64,000 nt of DNA from Methanobrevibacter ruminantium (GTDB lineage: Archaea > Methanobacteriota > Methanobacteria > Methanobacteriales > Methanobacteriaceae), in assembly GCA_004553595.1 (NCBI GenBank), contig SFKZ01000006.1:1-64000 (forward strand). Direction: 5' to 3'. The first letter of the stretch is position 1. Every line of letters starts with the position of its first letter. This document shows, piece by piece, positions 37,647 through 46,326 of the stretch. The position numbers and the translations under genes were made by a program. The notes below the pieces were generated by a model. The model searched no databases. It was not told the origin of the DNA and worked only from the letters and a program-made list of their open reading frames with translations.

Positions 37647-38165
37647 TTATTTGCTTGATAAGTTCTTTACCATATGGACTGTCTGAAGCTCATTATTTGT
37701 ATCCCATGTTACATTGAATCCTACTTTTTTCCAAAAATTAAATCCTGCTTCAAGATTCTTATGTGTATGCAAATAAATCTCATTGAAGTTATTTTCACAG
37801 CAAAACTCCTCAACAACATTATATAACTGTGTAGCTAATCCACAACGCCTATAATACTTATCTACAAAGAGTCTCCAAATGCTTGCTGTGGATTCCTTAG
37901 AGTACAAATCCTGAAATTCCATAAAGTTCTTATCATACTGCCTAACTGCTATGGTAGCAATGATTTTTCCATTATCACAATCTTCAACATAAAACAGACT
38001 GTTTTTCTTGCAATCTATATAATACTTGTTCAAGTCTATTATGTCCTTATGCCAAGAAGGAATGTAACCATAGCCATATTCAGATCTTATTTGAGAAAAC
38101 AGGAAATTTCTCACTCTAATTTTTGCATCACAATCATCAGACAATTGCTTTATGGTAAAATCCAT
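37647..38165 (-). CDS. GNAT-family N-acetyltransferase
   Basis: 172 residues with the GNAT acetyl-CoA site as RRCGLATQLYNVVEEFC (motif A, about residues 107-123). IWRLFVDKYY lies before it and FNFWKKVGFNV after it. The substrate cannot be read from sequence. GTGAT four bases before the ATG at 38165 sets the start. It lies 88 bases after the importer ATPase and 157 bases before the NAS-like gene, so an attractive but untested idea is that it modifies the chelator or its precursor. Confidence 0.85.
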   Translation of the reverse strand: MDFTIKQLSDDCDAKIRVRNFLFSQIRSEYGYGYIPSWHKDIIDLNKYYIDCKKNSLFYVEDCDNGKIIATIAVRQYDKNFMEFQDLYSKESTASIWRLFVDKYYRRCGLATQLYNVVEEFCCENNFNEIYLHTHKNLEAGFNFWKKVGFNVTWDTNNELQTVHMVKNLSSK

Positions 38166-38253
38166 TTTTATCACTTTAAATCATTTTTAAAATAATAATC
38201 CATGCGAAAAACAAAAATTAAAATTCTTAAAAATAAAAAAAATAAAAAAGATA

Positions 38254-38868
38254 TTAAATGTGATTAATATCATCAAGATAAATTACTTCATCACAAATAA
38301 TATCCATTAAATCCCTATCATGGCTAACAACAAGCAAACCCATGTTTCTTTCCTTGACAATCTTTAAAACTGATTCAAAGATCTGAACTTGAGTGATTGC
38401 ATCAAGCATAGTGGTCATTTCATCAGCTATTAAGAATTTAGTCTTTGGATTTAAAGACCTTAAAACTGAGAATCTTTGCAATTCACCACCGGAAAGCTCT
38501 GCAGGCCATCTGTTTAGCCAAGATTTTTGAATACCGAAGTCTTCCAACAAACCATCAGGAACATCCCAAGATTCCTCCAAGACTTCATGCATCTTCCACT
38601 TAGGATTCATAACCTTTTCGGGATGCTGATAAATCAATTGAACAGGGTTAAAACCGCTTTTAGGGATTTCATTTCCATCCAATCTCACTTCACCATCATA
38701 TCTTTTAATGTGTCCAGCAAGTATTTTGCATAAGCTTGATTTACCGCTTCCACTGTCTCCAAACAAACCTAAAATCTTCTTATTGTCAATGGTTATGTCA
38801 ACATCCTTCAAGATTTGCCTAGATCCTGAACTATATTTGAATGAAATATTTCTACCAGTTAACTCCAT
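38254..38868 (-). CDS. Opp/Nik/Cnt-type ABC importer, second ATPase
   Basis: 204 residues. Walker A GDSGSGKSSLCKIL (about 36-49), signature ELSGGELQRFSVLRSL, Walker B KFLIADEMTTMLD, H-loop VVSHDRD. It is short and lacks the C-terminal oligopeptide extension found in its partner, like the second ATPases (NikE/CntF position). It starts five bases after the stop of the first ATPase, so they are coupled. The two ATPases would form a heterodimer under the two permeases. Confidence 0.92.
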   Translation of the reverse strand: MELTGRNISFKYSSGSRQILKDVDITIDNKKILGLFGDSGSGKSSLCKILAGHIKRYDGEVRLDGNEIPKSGFNPVQLIYQHPEKVMNPKWKMHEVLEESWDVPDGLLEDFGIQKSWLNRWPAELSGGELQRFSVLRSLNPKTKFLIADEMTTMLDAITQVQIFESVLKIVKERNMGLLVVSHDRDLMDIICDEVIYLDDINHI

Positions 38869-38873
38869 ATTAT

Positions 38874-39818
38874 CTACTCCCCATATTTAAAGCATCTGAC
38901 CCTCTTATTCTCATCAATAGGGAATAAGAACGGCCTTTCCTTATCACAATTCTCCAACTTATGAGGACAACGTTCATAATATGGACATCCTACTGGAATC
39001 TCACCATGCAATGGCTGATGCCCTTTAGTTAGTTCAAAACCATTATGAGGCAATGCCTTATAAAGGGATTTGGTATATGGATGAAGCAAATTCTCTCCTT
39101 CACCACTGAAATCACTTGCATTTGCAACTTCAATAACATAACCTGAATAGAAGATTGCTATTCTGTTTGCAACCTTCAAAGCAGCATCAATATCGTGGGT
39201 AATAAGCAAAACCCCCACATTATCTGCTGCCATCTGTCTTAAATGATTCAAGGTTTCCTCTACAGACTTTTCATCCAATCCTGGAGTTGGCTCATCCGCA
39301 ATTACAAGCTTAGGATTTGTAAGAAGAGCTGTTGATACAAGAACCCTTCTTGCCATACCACCAGACAATTGGAAAGGATACATGTCATCCACTTCCTCAG
39401 ACAAGCCATATTTCTCGAAAATAGCCCTTTGCTTAGCTCTTTTCTCCTTCTCCTCAGCTTCATCAGCACATTCACCAATAACCTGGTCTGAAACCTTCAT
39501 TAAAGGATCTAAAAAGTTAACAGATTGGGGAATCAAGGCAATCTCATGACCACGCAATTCCTTTTTCAATTCCTCTGTTAAAACATCCCCTTTATAGACC
39601 ATATTACCAGATAAATTAGCGTTGTGAGGCAGAATACCAAGGATTGCATGTGCAAGAAGACTCTTACCAGATCCGCTTGAACCTAAAACAGCAACGATTT
39701 CGCCTTCCTTAATATCCAAAGTCAAATCCGGGATAACCTTAAGCTCTCTTTGATTCAAACCTTTGACATATTGGGTAAATGAAATGGAAATATTTGAAAC
39801 ATTAATTAAATCACTCAT
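38874..39818 (-). CDS. Opp/Nik/Cnt-type ABC importer, first ATPase
   Basis: 314 residues. Walker A GSSGSGKSLLAHAILG (about 44-59), signature QLSGGMARRVLVSTAL, Walker B KLVIADEPTPGLDE, H-loop LITHDIDAALKVANRI. It has the C-terminal oligopeptide-transporter extension (LLHPYTKSLYKALP, then a four-cysteine cluster CPYYERC, LENC and VRCF) seen in OppD/DppD-type subunits. It begins eight bases after the second permease. Part of a tight permease-permease-ATPase-ATPase unit. Confidence 0.93.
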   Translation of the reverse strand: MSDLINVSNISISFTQYVKGLNQRELKVIPDLTLDIKEGEIVAVLGSSGSGKSLLAHAILGILPHNANLSGNMVYKGDVLTEELKKELRGHEIALIPQSVNFLDPLMKVSDQVIGECADEAEEKEKRAKQRAIFEKYGLSEEVDDMYPFQLSGGMARRVLVSTALLTNPKLVIADEPTPGLDEKSVEETLNHLRQMAADNVGVLLITHDIDAALKVANRIAIFYSGYVIEVANASDFSGEGENLLHPYTKSLYKALPHNGFELTKGHQPLHGEIPVGCPYYERCPHKLENCDKERPFLFPIDENKRVRCFKYGE

Positions 39819-39826
39819 ATTATCAC

Positions 39827-40687
39827 CTAATCATTTGCACTTGCTGGATCCAGCATCTTCTTGATGTTCTCTCCTGCAATATCAAACAATAATACAAGAA
39901 TCAATAATGCCAACCCAGGGAATAAAGCTAACCACCAATTACCAGTTGCAAGGTATTTCATGGATTCAGACAAGATAATACCGATAGCCGGTTCATGCGG
40001 AGATAATCCGAAACCTAAGAAAGTTACACTTGCCTCGTGCATGATTGCATGAGGGAAAATCAAGATTGTACCTACAATCACTTGAGTGATAACCAAAGGT
40101 AAGATCTGTTTTCTTGCAATCCAAAACTTGGATTGTCCTAATTTTTCTGAAATTGTAACAAATTCTGAAGTTTTAATACATTTTATTTCAGCTCTAAGCA
40201 CTCTTGCAAGAGATGTCCAGTGAGTGAATGCAACACCAATCAATACACCGAAAGCACCTCCACCTAAAGCAATGGATATAAGGATAATAAGCAAGATGTG
40301 TGGAATGGATAGGAATACATCTATCAACCATGAAACAAAACTGTCCAAATGCTTATTGAAACTTGATAAGAACGCTAAGGCAACAGCAATGATACTGCTT
40401 AAAATGGAAGCGAAGAATCCTATTTGAACACTTAATCCTAAACCTTTTAAGGTACGGATAAACATGTCCCTACCTAACCAATCTGTACCGAAGATATGCT
40501 CCAAGGAAGGAGGTTGGTTCATCATGGTCCAGTTGGTAGTGATGCTTTTTGGGTCAATGAAGAAACTGATAACAACAACCAAAATCAAGATGAAAGCGGA
40601 TAAACCTATTGCAAGCAATGTTTTGGTCCTCAAATTCATGTTGCCTAAAACATCAAACTTATTCACTTTATTGACTGACTCATCCAT
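39827..40687 (-). CDS. Opp/Nik/Cnt-type ABC importer, permease C
   Basis: 286 residues. After a cytoplasmic N terminus and one helix (TLLAIGLSAFILILVVVISFFI) comes the family start of the transport domain, LEHIFGTDWLGRDMFIRTLKGLGLSVQIGF. Five more helices follow, including the EAA-like loop RAEIKCIKTSEFVTISEKLGQSKFWIARKQILPLVI. FLGFGLSPHEPAIGIILSE is typical of DppC/NikC. GGTGA five bases before the ATG at 40687; the gene overlaps the end of permease B by eight bases. Confidence 0.92.
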   Translation of the reverse strand: MDESVNKVNKFDVLGNMNLRTKTLLAIGLSAFILILVVVISFFIDPKSITTNWTMMNQPPSLEHIFGTDWLGRDMFIRTLKGLGLSVQIGFFASILSSIIAVALAFLSSFNKHLDSFVSWLIDVFLSIPHILLIILISIALGGGAFGVLIGVAFTHWTSLARVLRAEIKCIKTSEFVTISEKLGQSKFWIARKQILPLVITQVIVGTILIFPHAIMHEASVTFLGFGLSPHEPAIGIILSESMKYLATGNWWLALFPGLALLILVLLFDIAGENIKKMLDPASAND

Positions 40688-41672
40688 CTTCCTCACCTTC
40701 CCTGATTCTTGGGTCTACAAAGTTATAAAGGATATCTGCAATTAAATTCCCACAATAAACAAATATTGCACTGAATATAACAATACCCAACAATAGTGGG
40801 ACATCACTTCTCAAACCTGCAGAAACCGCTGCCTGACCAATTCCAGGATACATGAAAACCTGTTCAACAAGAACGGTTCCACCAAACAATTCGCTGAAAG
40901 ACAAGAATTGCAATGTGATAGCAGGCAAAAGAATGTTTCTTACACCGTGCCTTTTAATCAAAGTCCATCCATCTTCCCCTCTTGCTTTTGCAAAAAGGAA
41001 ATAATCAGTTGACATGACTTCAATAAGCTTGTCACGAGTATACAATGCAATTGATGCAACACCTAAAATGCTCAAAGTGAATGCAGGCAAGATCAAATGC
41101 CTTAACCAATCCCAAAATGAAACATCCTGACTCAGTGCACCAATCGGCACTCCGCCACTTACAGGGAATAGTCCTAAATAAACACTGAATACCATTACAA
41201 CAAGCAATGCAATCCAAAATGTAGGGGCAGATTGCAATATGTAACAATAGACTTTCACTGCCTTGTCTACCCAAGTGTCTCTTTTAAATCCTGCAAGAAC
41301 ACCTAATGCAAAACCTAATACACCGGAAATCAACCAAGAGGTTAACATCAAAATTAATGATGCTGTGAACTTTTCACCAATAACATGCAATACTGGAGTC
41401 CTATAAATTAAAGAAGTTCCAAAATCACCAACGATAATATTTCCTAACCAATTCAATAGTTTTTCAGTAATCGGCTGATTTACACCCCAATAAGCTTCCA
41501 ATTGAGCAATTTTTTCAGGGCCTACAACCATATTGGAAATATAAGCGTTTACTGGATTTATAGGAGACATGTCAATTAATATAAAACTTAATAATATTAC
41601 AACAACCAATAATATAACAAAACGGACAAGCTTATATCCTAAAAATTTAAGTATTTTCTGTTTATCTAACAA
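40680..41672 (-). CDS. Opp/Nik/Cnt-type ABC importer, permease B
   Basis: 330 residues, six predicted helices. It carries the DppB/NikB pattern: LVRFVILLVVVILLSFILIDMSPINPVNAYI, GDFGTSLIYRTPVLHVIGEKFTASL, the long TLSILGVASIALYTRDKLIEVMSTDYFLFAKARGE loop with its ATPase-coupling helix, and VEQVFMYPGIGQAAVSAGLRSDVPLLLGIVIFSAI. GGGAGG seven bases before a TTG at 41670-41672 sets the start; the ATG of the longer frame overlaps that site. Confidence 0.92.
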   Translation of the reverse strand: MLDKQKILKFLGYKLVRFVILLVVVILLSFILIDMSPINPVNAYISNMVVGPEKIAQLEAYWGVNQPITEKLLNWLGNIIVGDFGTSLIYRTPVLHVIGEKFTASLILMLTSWLISGVLGFALGVLAGFKRDTWVDKAVKVYCYILQSAPTFWIALLVVMVFSVYLGLFPVSGGVPIGALSQDVSFWDWLRHLILPAFTLSILGVASIALYTRDKLIEVMSTDYFLFAKARGEDGWTLIKRHGVRNILLPAITLQFLSFSELFGGTVLVEQVFMYPGIGQAAVSAGLRSDVPLLLGIVIFSAIFVYCGNLIADILYNFVDPRIREGEEDG

Positions 41673-42041
41673 AAAATAACCTCCCATAAAAATTTACACA
41701 TAGTGAACAATTAAATTTGAAAATCTAATAATAATAACTCTAAACTCATAATAAAATAAAATCAATAAACATACTCAAAAAAATACAATTTACCCATATC
41801 TTTCCTTAATGCATTAAAAAAGCTTAAATAAACAATATTTTTAGAAATTATAATCTGAATATAAAAATTGGAATTTAAATATGAAAACTATAATCTAAAT
41901 ATAAATACATCTATAAAATTTTCTTTTATTGAAAGTTGAAAGGAAACTAATTCTTCATTTGAATAAAAAACTTAAAAAAATTAGAAGGAAGTAGAAAAAG
42001 GTTTTTGAAAACTTTTCCTACCTCCATCACTTATACATTTT
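41673..42041 (-). other. Spacer between binding-protein gene and permease genes
   Basis: About 370 bases without a gene inside the importer operon. The end next to the binding-protein gene has a strong hairpin (listed separately). The rest is A/T-rich, with possible secondary promoter boxes on the minus strand (for example near 41890-41900, TTTATATTTAGATTAT). This arrangement would let the binding protein be made in excess of the membrane parts. Confidence 0.5.
41991..42021 (-). terminator. Hairpin between binding-protein and permease genes
   Basis: GTAGAAAAAGGTTTT (41991-42005) pairs, with one bulge, with AAAACTTTTCCTAC (42008-42021). The stem starts about 20 bases after the stop of the binding-protein gene. 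It may partly terminate transcription or protect the 3' end of the upstream mRNA. Confidence 0.6.
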
Positions 42042-43649
42042 TTATGCTGTAGAGTTAGTCATGGTCCAGTCATATATGTTACTGAATAAGTCTCCTCCGT
42101 GAGGTTGCAATAGAGCAGTGTCATTGGAAATGTCCACTCTATCATTTACAAAGTAACCGTATTTGATTTCACCTAACCATAACCAGTTTGCATCACCTTT
42201 AGGTGAGATACCAGTGGTACCGTCCCAGGATACTGCAGACCAATCTTTGTATGAAGCTTCACAGGATTCAGCAAATGCAGCATCCATGTGAGCGTCTACA
42301 GCACTGTTGTTTACTCTTGCAGGGTTGAAGTCAGAAGAACTGTAGTATTCTCCGTACATGTCAGAAGGATCTGTGGAACCGTATCCCCAGAGAACTCCTT
42401 GAGAGTATTGATTTGGATAGATTTCATCCCATTCAGCACCGACAGGTTCAACTTCAATACCGAATTCTTTAGCTTGTTCTGATAATCCTAAAGCTAATGC
42501 TTGTCTTTCTGGAGCATTTGCAGAGTAATATACTTTGAATGATGCTTTTGTACCATCTTTTTCTCTTATTCCGTCACCGTCAGAGTCAACCCAACCAGCT
42601 TCTTCTAAGGTTTTGTTAGCAAATGCAACGTCACCGTCTTCAATTGCTGCTTCTGGGTTAGCCCATGGTAATTGATGAGCAATACCGTCGTAGGAAGGAA
42701 CACCTAATCCGTTTAATGCACCATCAGCTAATGCAGTTCTGTTAATACCATAGTTCAATGCTTTTCTTATTGCAATGTCTGCAGTTACATTGTTACCAAT
42801 GGTGTAGTTATCTTCTGGAGATACTTCACCAGTATCAGGTACACTTGGCAATGAAATACCACGAACGTCAATTGTGTCCATTAAGTACATGGTGTATCCG
42901 TCAACCTTTTCCTTACCGTATTCAAGAGGTACAGCTACAATATCAGCTTCTCCGTTTTTAGCTAAGTTGAATGCTGCTTCGTTTTGAGCAAAGAGAATGG
43001 TTATTTTTTCGATTTGAGGCATTTTACCATAGTAATCAGGGTTTTTCTCTAAGATTACTTGTTGACCTTTATCCCATTGTACGAATTTGTATGGTCCAGA
43101 ACCTATAGGGTTTTCACCATAGGTTTCATTGTTATAGGAATCAGAAGGTACAATACCGATGTAAGCTAATTTATCCAAGAAAGTGGAATCAGATTTGTTT
43201 AAATCAAATTCTACAGTGTAATCATCAATAGCTTTAGCTTCATTTAAAGCAGTTAAGTCTAAGCTTGCACCACTTTCTTTTGCGGCATTGAATGTGAATG
43301 CTACATCTTCTGCAGTAAGTGGTGTACCATCGGTAAACTTGACATCATCTCTTAAGTTTACAGTATATTTCTTATAATCACTAGAAATATCATAGTCTGT
43401 AGCCAAATCATTTGAGTAAGTACCGTTTGTATTCATTTTAAGTAAGGTACTTTGAATCAATGGCTCTGCATAATAGTTCCAACCTGCAATTGGATCGAAA
43501 CCAGCTTCTGGTTCCCCTCCATGACTGTAAGCCGCAACTACAATTTCACCAGGCCCTCTTTCATGTGAGCCCCATCCCATAAGAAGAGCTCCACCAATGA
43601 GTACTAGAATAATTGCGATTACCGCACCAATTATATATTTTGTATCCAT
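42042..43649 (-). CDS. Opp/Nik/Cnt-type ABC importer, substrate-binding protein
   Basis: 535 residues, family-5 extracellular solute-binding protein (DppA/OppA/NikA). The N-terminal helix YIIGAVIAIILVLIGGALLMGW is an uncleaved membrane anchor. Signatures: EAGFDPIAGWNYYAEPLIQSTLLKMNTNG, FTDGTPLTAEDVAFTFNAAKESG, NPIGSGPYKFVQWDKGQQVILEKNPDYYGKMPQIEKITILF, and IRKALNYGINRTAL. Family members bind peptides, nickel chelates or opine metallophores. Its specificity cannot be read off, but the linked NAS-like gene argues for a metal-chelator complex. First gene of the importer operon, with the AAAAAGTATTACT elements in its upstream region. Confidence 0.93.
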   Translation of the reverse strand: MDTKYIIGAVIAIILVLIGGALLMGWGSHERGPGEIVVAAYSHGGEPEAGFDPIAGWNYYAEPLIQSTLLKMNTNGTYSNDLATDYDISSDYKKYTVNLRDDVKFTDGTPLTAEDVAFTFNAAKESGASLDLTALNEAKAIDDYTVEFDLNKSDSTFLDKLAYIGIVPSDSYNNETYGENPIGSGPYKFVQWDKGQQVILEKNPDYYGKMPQIEKITILFAQNEAAFNLAKNGEADIVAVPLEYGKEKVDGYTMYLMDTIDVRGISLPSVPDTGEVSPEDNYTIGNNVTADIAIRKALNYGINRTALADGALNGLGVPSYDGIAHQLPWANPEAAIEDGDVAFANKTLEEAGWVDSDGDGIREKDGTKASFKVYYSANAPERQALALGLSEQAKEFGIEVEPVGAEWDEIYPNQYSQGVLWGYGSTDPSDMYGEYYSSSDFNPARVNNSAVDAHMDAAFAESCEASYKDWSAVSWDGTTGISPKGDANWLWLGEIKYGYFVNDRVDISNDTALLQPHGGDLFSNIYDWTMTNSTA

Positions 43650-44158
43650 AATAAGACTCCTTAAGTTAAAAATAAAATATTAAACAACAATCTTAAAAAA
43701 TGAAAATTTCAATAACAAAATTTTCATTAAACAATAGTAATAATAATATTAAAATTGTTATTAATTTAATACTTTACACTAAATAATTATTACATACATA
43801 TATAAAAATATTTCTAAAAAAAGTAATACAAAATGACTTATTTTTGGCTAAAAAGTATTAATTATTACTAAAATCAATTTTATTTAAATATTAGGTAATA
43901 ATTTTAAATTTTAAAAAGTATTACTCGTTAGTATTACAAAATAAGCAAAAATAGATAGAATAGTAATACCATAATTTACTATGAATAGTGAACTAAAATA
44001 TTAAAAAATTATCGAAAAAAAAGATAGGATAAAATTAAAAAAAGTTAAAAAATTATTAAAAAACTAAGAAAAAAATAGAAAATTAAGAAAAAAAATAGAA
44101 AAAGAAAATAGCTAATAATAGCATTTAAATTTTAAAACACTAAGAATAAACACTAAAT
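43650..44158. other. Importer promoter region between mch and the binding-protein gene
   Basis: 509 bases, no gene. On the minus strand a TATA box (TTTTTATATATGTATG, about 43792-43808) would start transcription near 43775, a leader of about 125 bases. The regulatory repeats are listed separately. Toward 44060-44120 A-rich DNA (T-rich on the minus strand) can terminate mch. Confidence 0.6.
43822..43979. promoter_or_regulatory. Cluster of AGTATTAC elements upstream of the importer operon
   Basis: AAAAAGTATTACT at 43913-43925, then AGTATTAC at 43930-43937 as a direct repeat. The inverted copy AGTAATAC appears at 43822-43829 (about 15 bases upstream of the TATA box) and at 43972-43979. A variant AAAAAGTATTAATTATTACT lies at 43850-43869. 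The 13-mer at 43913 is identical to the core of the four sites before the P-type ATPase. Confidence 0.7.
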
Positions 44159-45124
44159 TTATTCGATACCGAAGGATTTTTTAAGTAACTCAGCGTTAAC
44201 GAATCCTTCTTTGTATAATTTACCAGTGGTTAAATCGTTGATAACAACTTCAGCTGGTGCAAACATTCCTTTGTCGATTTGGTAGAAGTCAAATCCTGCA
44301 TCTTTAAATACGTCAAAGAATGGTTTACCATATCCATCAGCTGCAGAAGATGGTAATTGAGCTGCTACTGCTGCAATGTCATCTCCTTCTTCAGATTTGA
44401 CATAGTAGTAAGTTCTTCCACCGAATAAAACTGCATCATTGGTTTTGCCCATAGCTTTTAATCCATCTGGGTCGATAGGAGCGATTGGTGCAATACCTGC
44501 TGCATGTACAACTTTTTTAACATCGAATTTTAAGAATTCTAACATTTTGTAGGTACCGTTTTCAACTACTCTTCCTGCAATTTGGATAGATCCAACTAAG
44601 GAAGCAGTAGGAGCTACAAGCAAGAATACATTTTCTACAGCTACACCACATTCATCTGCAATGTATGCTGCTACATCATCACCAGGCAATACATCAGCTT
44701 CTAAAGTTAAGATTGCAATATCAGCTTCATCTTTGTAATCAATTTCCTCATAGGTTTCAGCTGGTTTTAAGGATAATGCTCTAGCTGGACCGGAACCTAA
44801 TGCAAAGAAGTCTCCTACAGAAACAGACCAACCTGCTTTTTGTGCACCTAAGGTGGAAATAGCTGGGAAATCGGTTTTTATCTTTACAGAAGGTAATGCG
44901 AATTTTTCAGATAAGTCTCCAGGAATGGAAATACCCACATCAGCTAATCCTCCAAGACATACTTTAGTATATAATTCACCTGCTTTAAAACTACCAGCAA
45001 CATTTACACCACAGTCAATAACGGTTGCTCCGTTTCCTAATTTGGAAACAGCAATGTTAAGGTCGTCAGCTTTTTCAATCATTACATCTACAGTTTTTTT
45101 AGCTTCTAAATTGACACTAACCAT
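44159..45124 (-). CDS. mch: Methenyltetrahydromethanopterin cyclohydrolase
   Basis: Third step of CO2 reduction to methane: formyl-H4MPT to methenyl-H4MPT. 321 residues, soluble cytoplasmic enzyme. Recognised from MVSVNLEAKKTVDVMIEKADDLNI, GATVIDCGVNVAGSFKAGELYTKVCLGGLADVGI, GDFFALGSGPARALSLKP, and NDAVLFGGRTYYYV. It is specific to methanogens and relatives, and is a main ground for calling the organism a methanogen. GAGGTTAA precedes the ATG. Monocistronic. Confidence 0.97.
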   Translation of the reverse strand: MVSVNLEAKKTVDVMIEKADDLNIAVSKLGNGATVIDCGVNVAGSFKAGELYTKVCLGGLADVGISIPGDLSEKFALPSVKIKTDFPAISTLGAQKAGWSVSVGDFFALGSGPARALSLKPAETYEEIDYKDEADIAILTLEADVLPGDDVAAYIADECGVAVENVFLLVAPTASLVGSIQIAGRVVENGTYKMLEFLKFDVKKVVHAAGIAPIAPIDPDGLKAMGKTNDAVLFGGRTYYYVKSEEGDDIAAVAAQLPSSAADGYGKPFFDVFKDAGFDFYQIDKGMFAPAEVVINDLTTGKLYKEGFVNAELLKKSFGIE

Positions 45125-45474
45125 AGTTTAACCTCAATTAAAATATATTCTAATTTATAATTAGTTTATTCAAATAAAAATAATTAAATTGATTTAAAAT
45201 TATTGATTTAAATTGAATTTACTTATTGATAATGAATAAAATATTATAATGATATTTTTAATTAACTAACTATTTAAAATTTTATAAATTTATTCAAATA
45301 CAAAATGGTTATTATAAACAATATATCACAAAAATTAAAAATTAAAAGAATGATAAGAAAAAACAATTATAAATAACAATAATAGTTAAATTAAATAAAT
45401 TATAAAAATTAATTCATATAATGAACTTTTTTCAATATATGATGATTTTTTTACAAATTTTAAAAGGAAATAAA
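45125..45474. other. Divergent promoter region mch / flavodoxin-family gene
   Basis: 350 A/T-rich bases with no gene. It must hold the strong mch promoter (minus-strand TATA candidates near 45270-45290, AAATTTATAAAATTTT) and that of the plus-strand flavodoxin gene. I see no repeat of the AAAAAGTATTACT element here. Confidence 0.45.
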
Positions 45475-46107
45475 ATGGCTAAAAAAATAATAGCAGTCAA
45501 TGCAGGACCTAGAAAAGGATGGAATACTGACACTCTAATTGATGAAGCGATAAAGGGAGCGAAATCTGCAGGCGCAGAAGTGCAGAAATTCAACTTGTTC
45601 CGTTTGGAAAAATACACAGGATGCATTTCATGCTTTGGATGTAAAAAAAATAAATATAAAGGAAATTGCATACGCAAAGACGGGTTGACAGAAGTATTGG
45701 ATGCAATTCGTGAAGCCGATGGATTGATAATAGGATCTCCAAACTACTTAGGTGAACTTACAGCATCATTTAGAGCACTTTATGAAAGATTGGTATTTCA
45801 AAACTTGACATACAATACAGAGACTCCATGCTGCAATGAAAATCCAATTCCAACATTGCTAATTATGACAAGCAATGCACCTGATACAATGTATGCGGAA
45901 TTGCTTCAAAATTATCAAAAAGTTTTTAATAGATTTGTAGGGCCAACTGAAGTCTTTGTATCTGGAGAAACACTTCAGCTTAAGGATTACAGCAAAACAG
46001 ATTGGCCATGGTTTTTCAATGCTGAAGAAAGATATGAAAGACATGAAAAGATTTTCCCTAAAGAAAGAGAAGCTGCTTTCGAAAAAGGAAAAGAATTAGT
46101 TAAATAA
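45475..46107 (+). CDS. Flavodoxin-family protein (NADPH-dependent FMN reductase-like)
   Basis: 210 residues, flavodoxin fold. IIAVNAGPRKGWNTDTLIDEAIKGAKSAGAEV is the FMN-loop region. The cysteine cluster is GCISCFGCKKNKYKGNC (about residues 46-62), followed by ADGLIIGSPNYLGELTASFRALYERL. It is the intact relative of the broken gene at 14013-14622. AAAAGGA six bases before the ATG at 45475 sets the start; the longer frame adds 18 unrelated residues. Its stop overlaps the beginning of an alcohol dehydrogenase remnant. Confidence 0.9.
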   Translation: MAKKIIAVNAGPRKGWNTDTLIDEAIKGAKSAGAEVQKFNLFRLEKYTGCISCFGCKKNKYKGNCIRKDGLTEVLDAIREADGLIIGSPNYLGELTASFRALYERLVFQNLTYNTETPCCNENPIPTLLIMTSNAPDTMYAELLQNYQKVFNRFVGPTEVFVSGETLQLKDYSKTDWPWFFNAEERYERHEKIFPKEREAAFEKGKELVK

Positions 46108-46193
46108 TTGATGAAATCGAAAAAGCTTTCAAACTTATGGATGAAAAGCCAAAAGACTTGATCAAGCCTATCATTTACACAGATGACTTATAG
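46104..46193 (+). pseudogene. 3' remnant of a zinc-type alcohol dehydrogenase gene
   Basis: In the frame starting at 46104 the sequence reads IIDEIEKAFKLMDEKPKDLI, then KPIIYTDDL and a TAG at 46191-46193. This is the usual C terminus of medium-chain zinc alcohol dehydrogenases (DIxKAFxLMxxKPxDLIKPV). No upstream part of such a gene is present, and there is no start codon with a ribosome site. It directly abuts the flavodoxin gene's stop, so a deletion probably fused them. Only 29 residues, so the family call is moderate. Confidence 0.6.
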
Positions 46194-46326
46194 ATTAATC
46201 TTTTATATTTTCTTTTTTATTTTTAATTTCTTTATTTTTAATTTTTTTCTATTTTTTATTTAAACTACTATTTTCTTATTTTAAAATAAAATTAATATTC
46301 TCTTTTAAAATAAAATAAATATTTTC

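Noticed and set aside
42042-43649. Naming the importer nikABCDE outright
   Set aside because: The Opp/Dpp/Nik/Cnt families cannot be told apart by eye; nickel specificity is inferred only from the neighbours and shared promoter elements.
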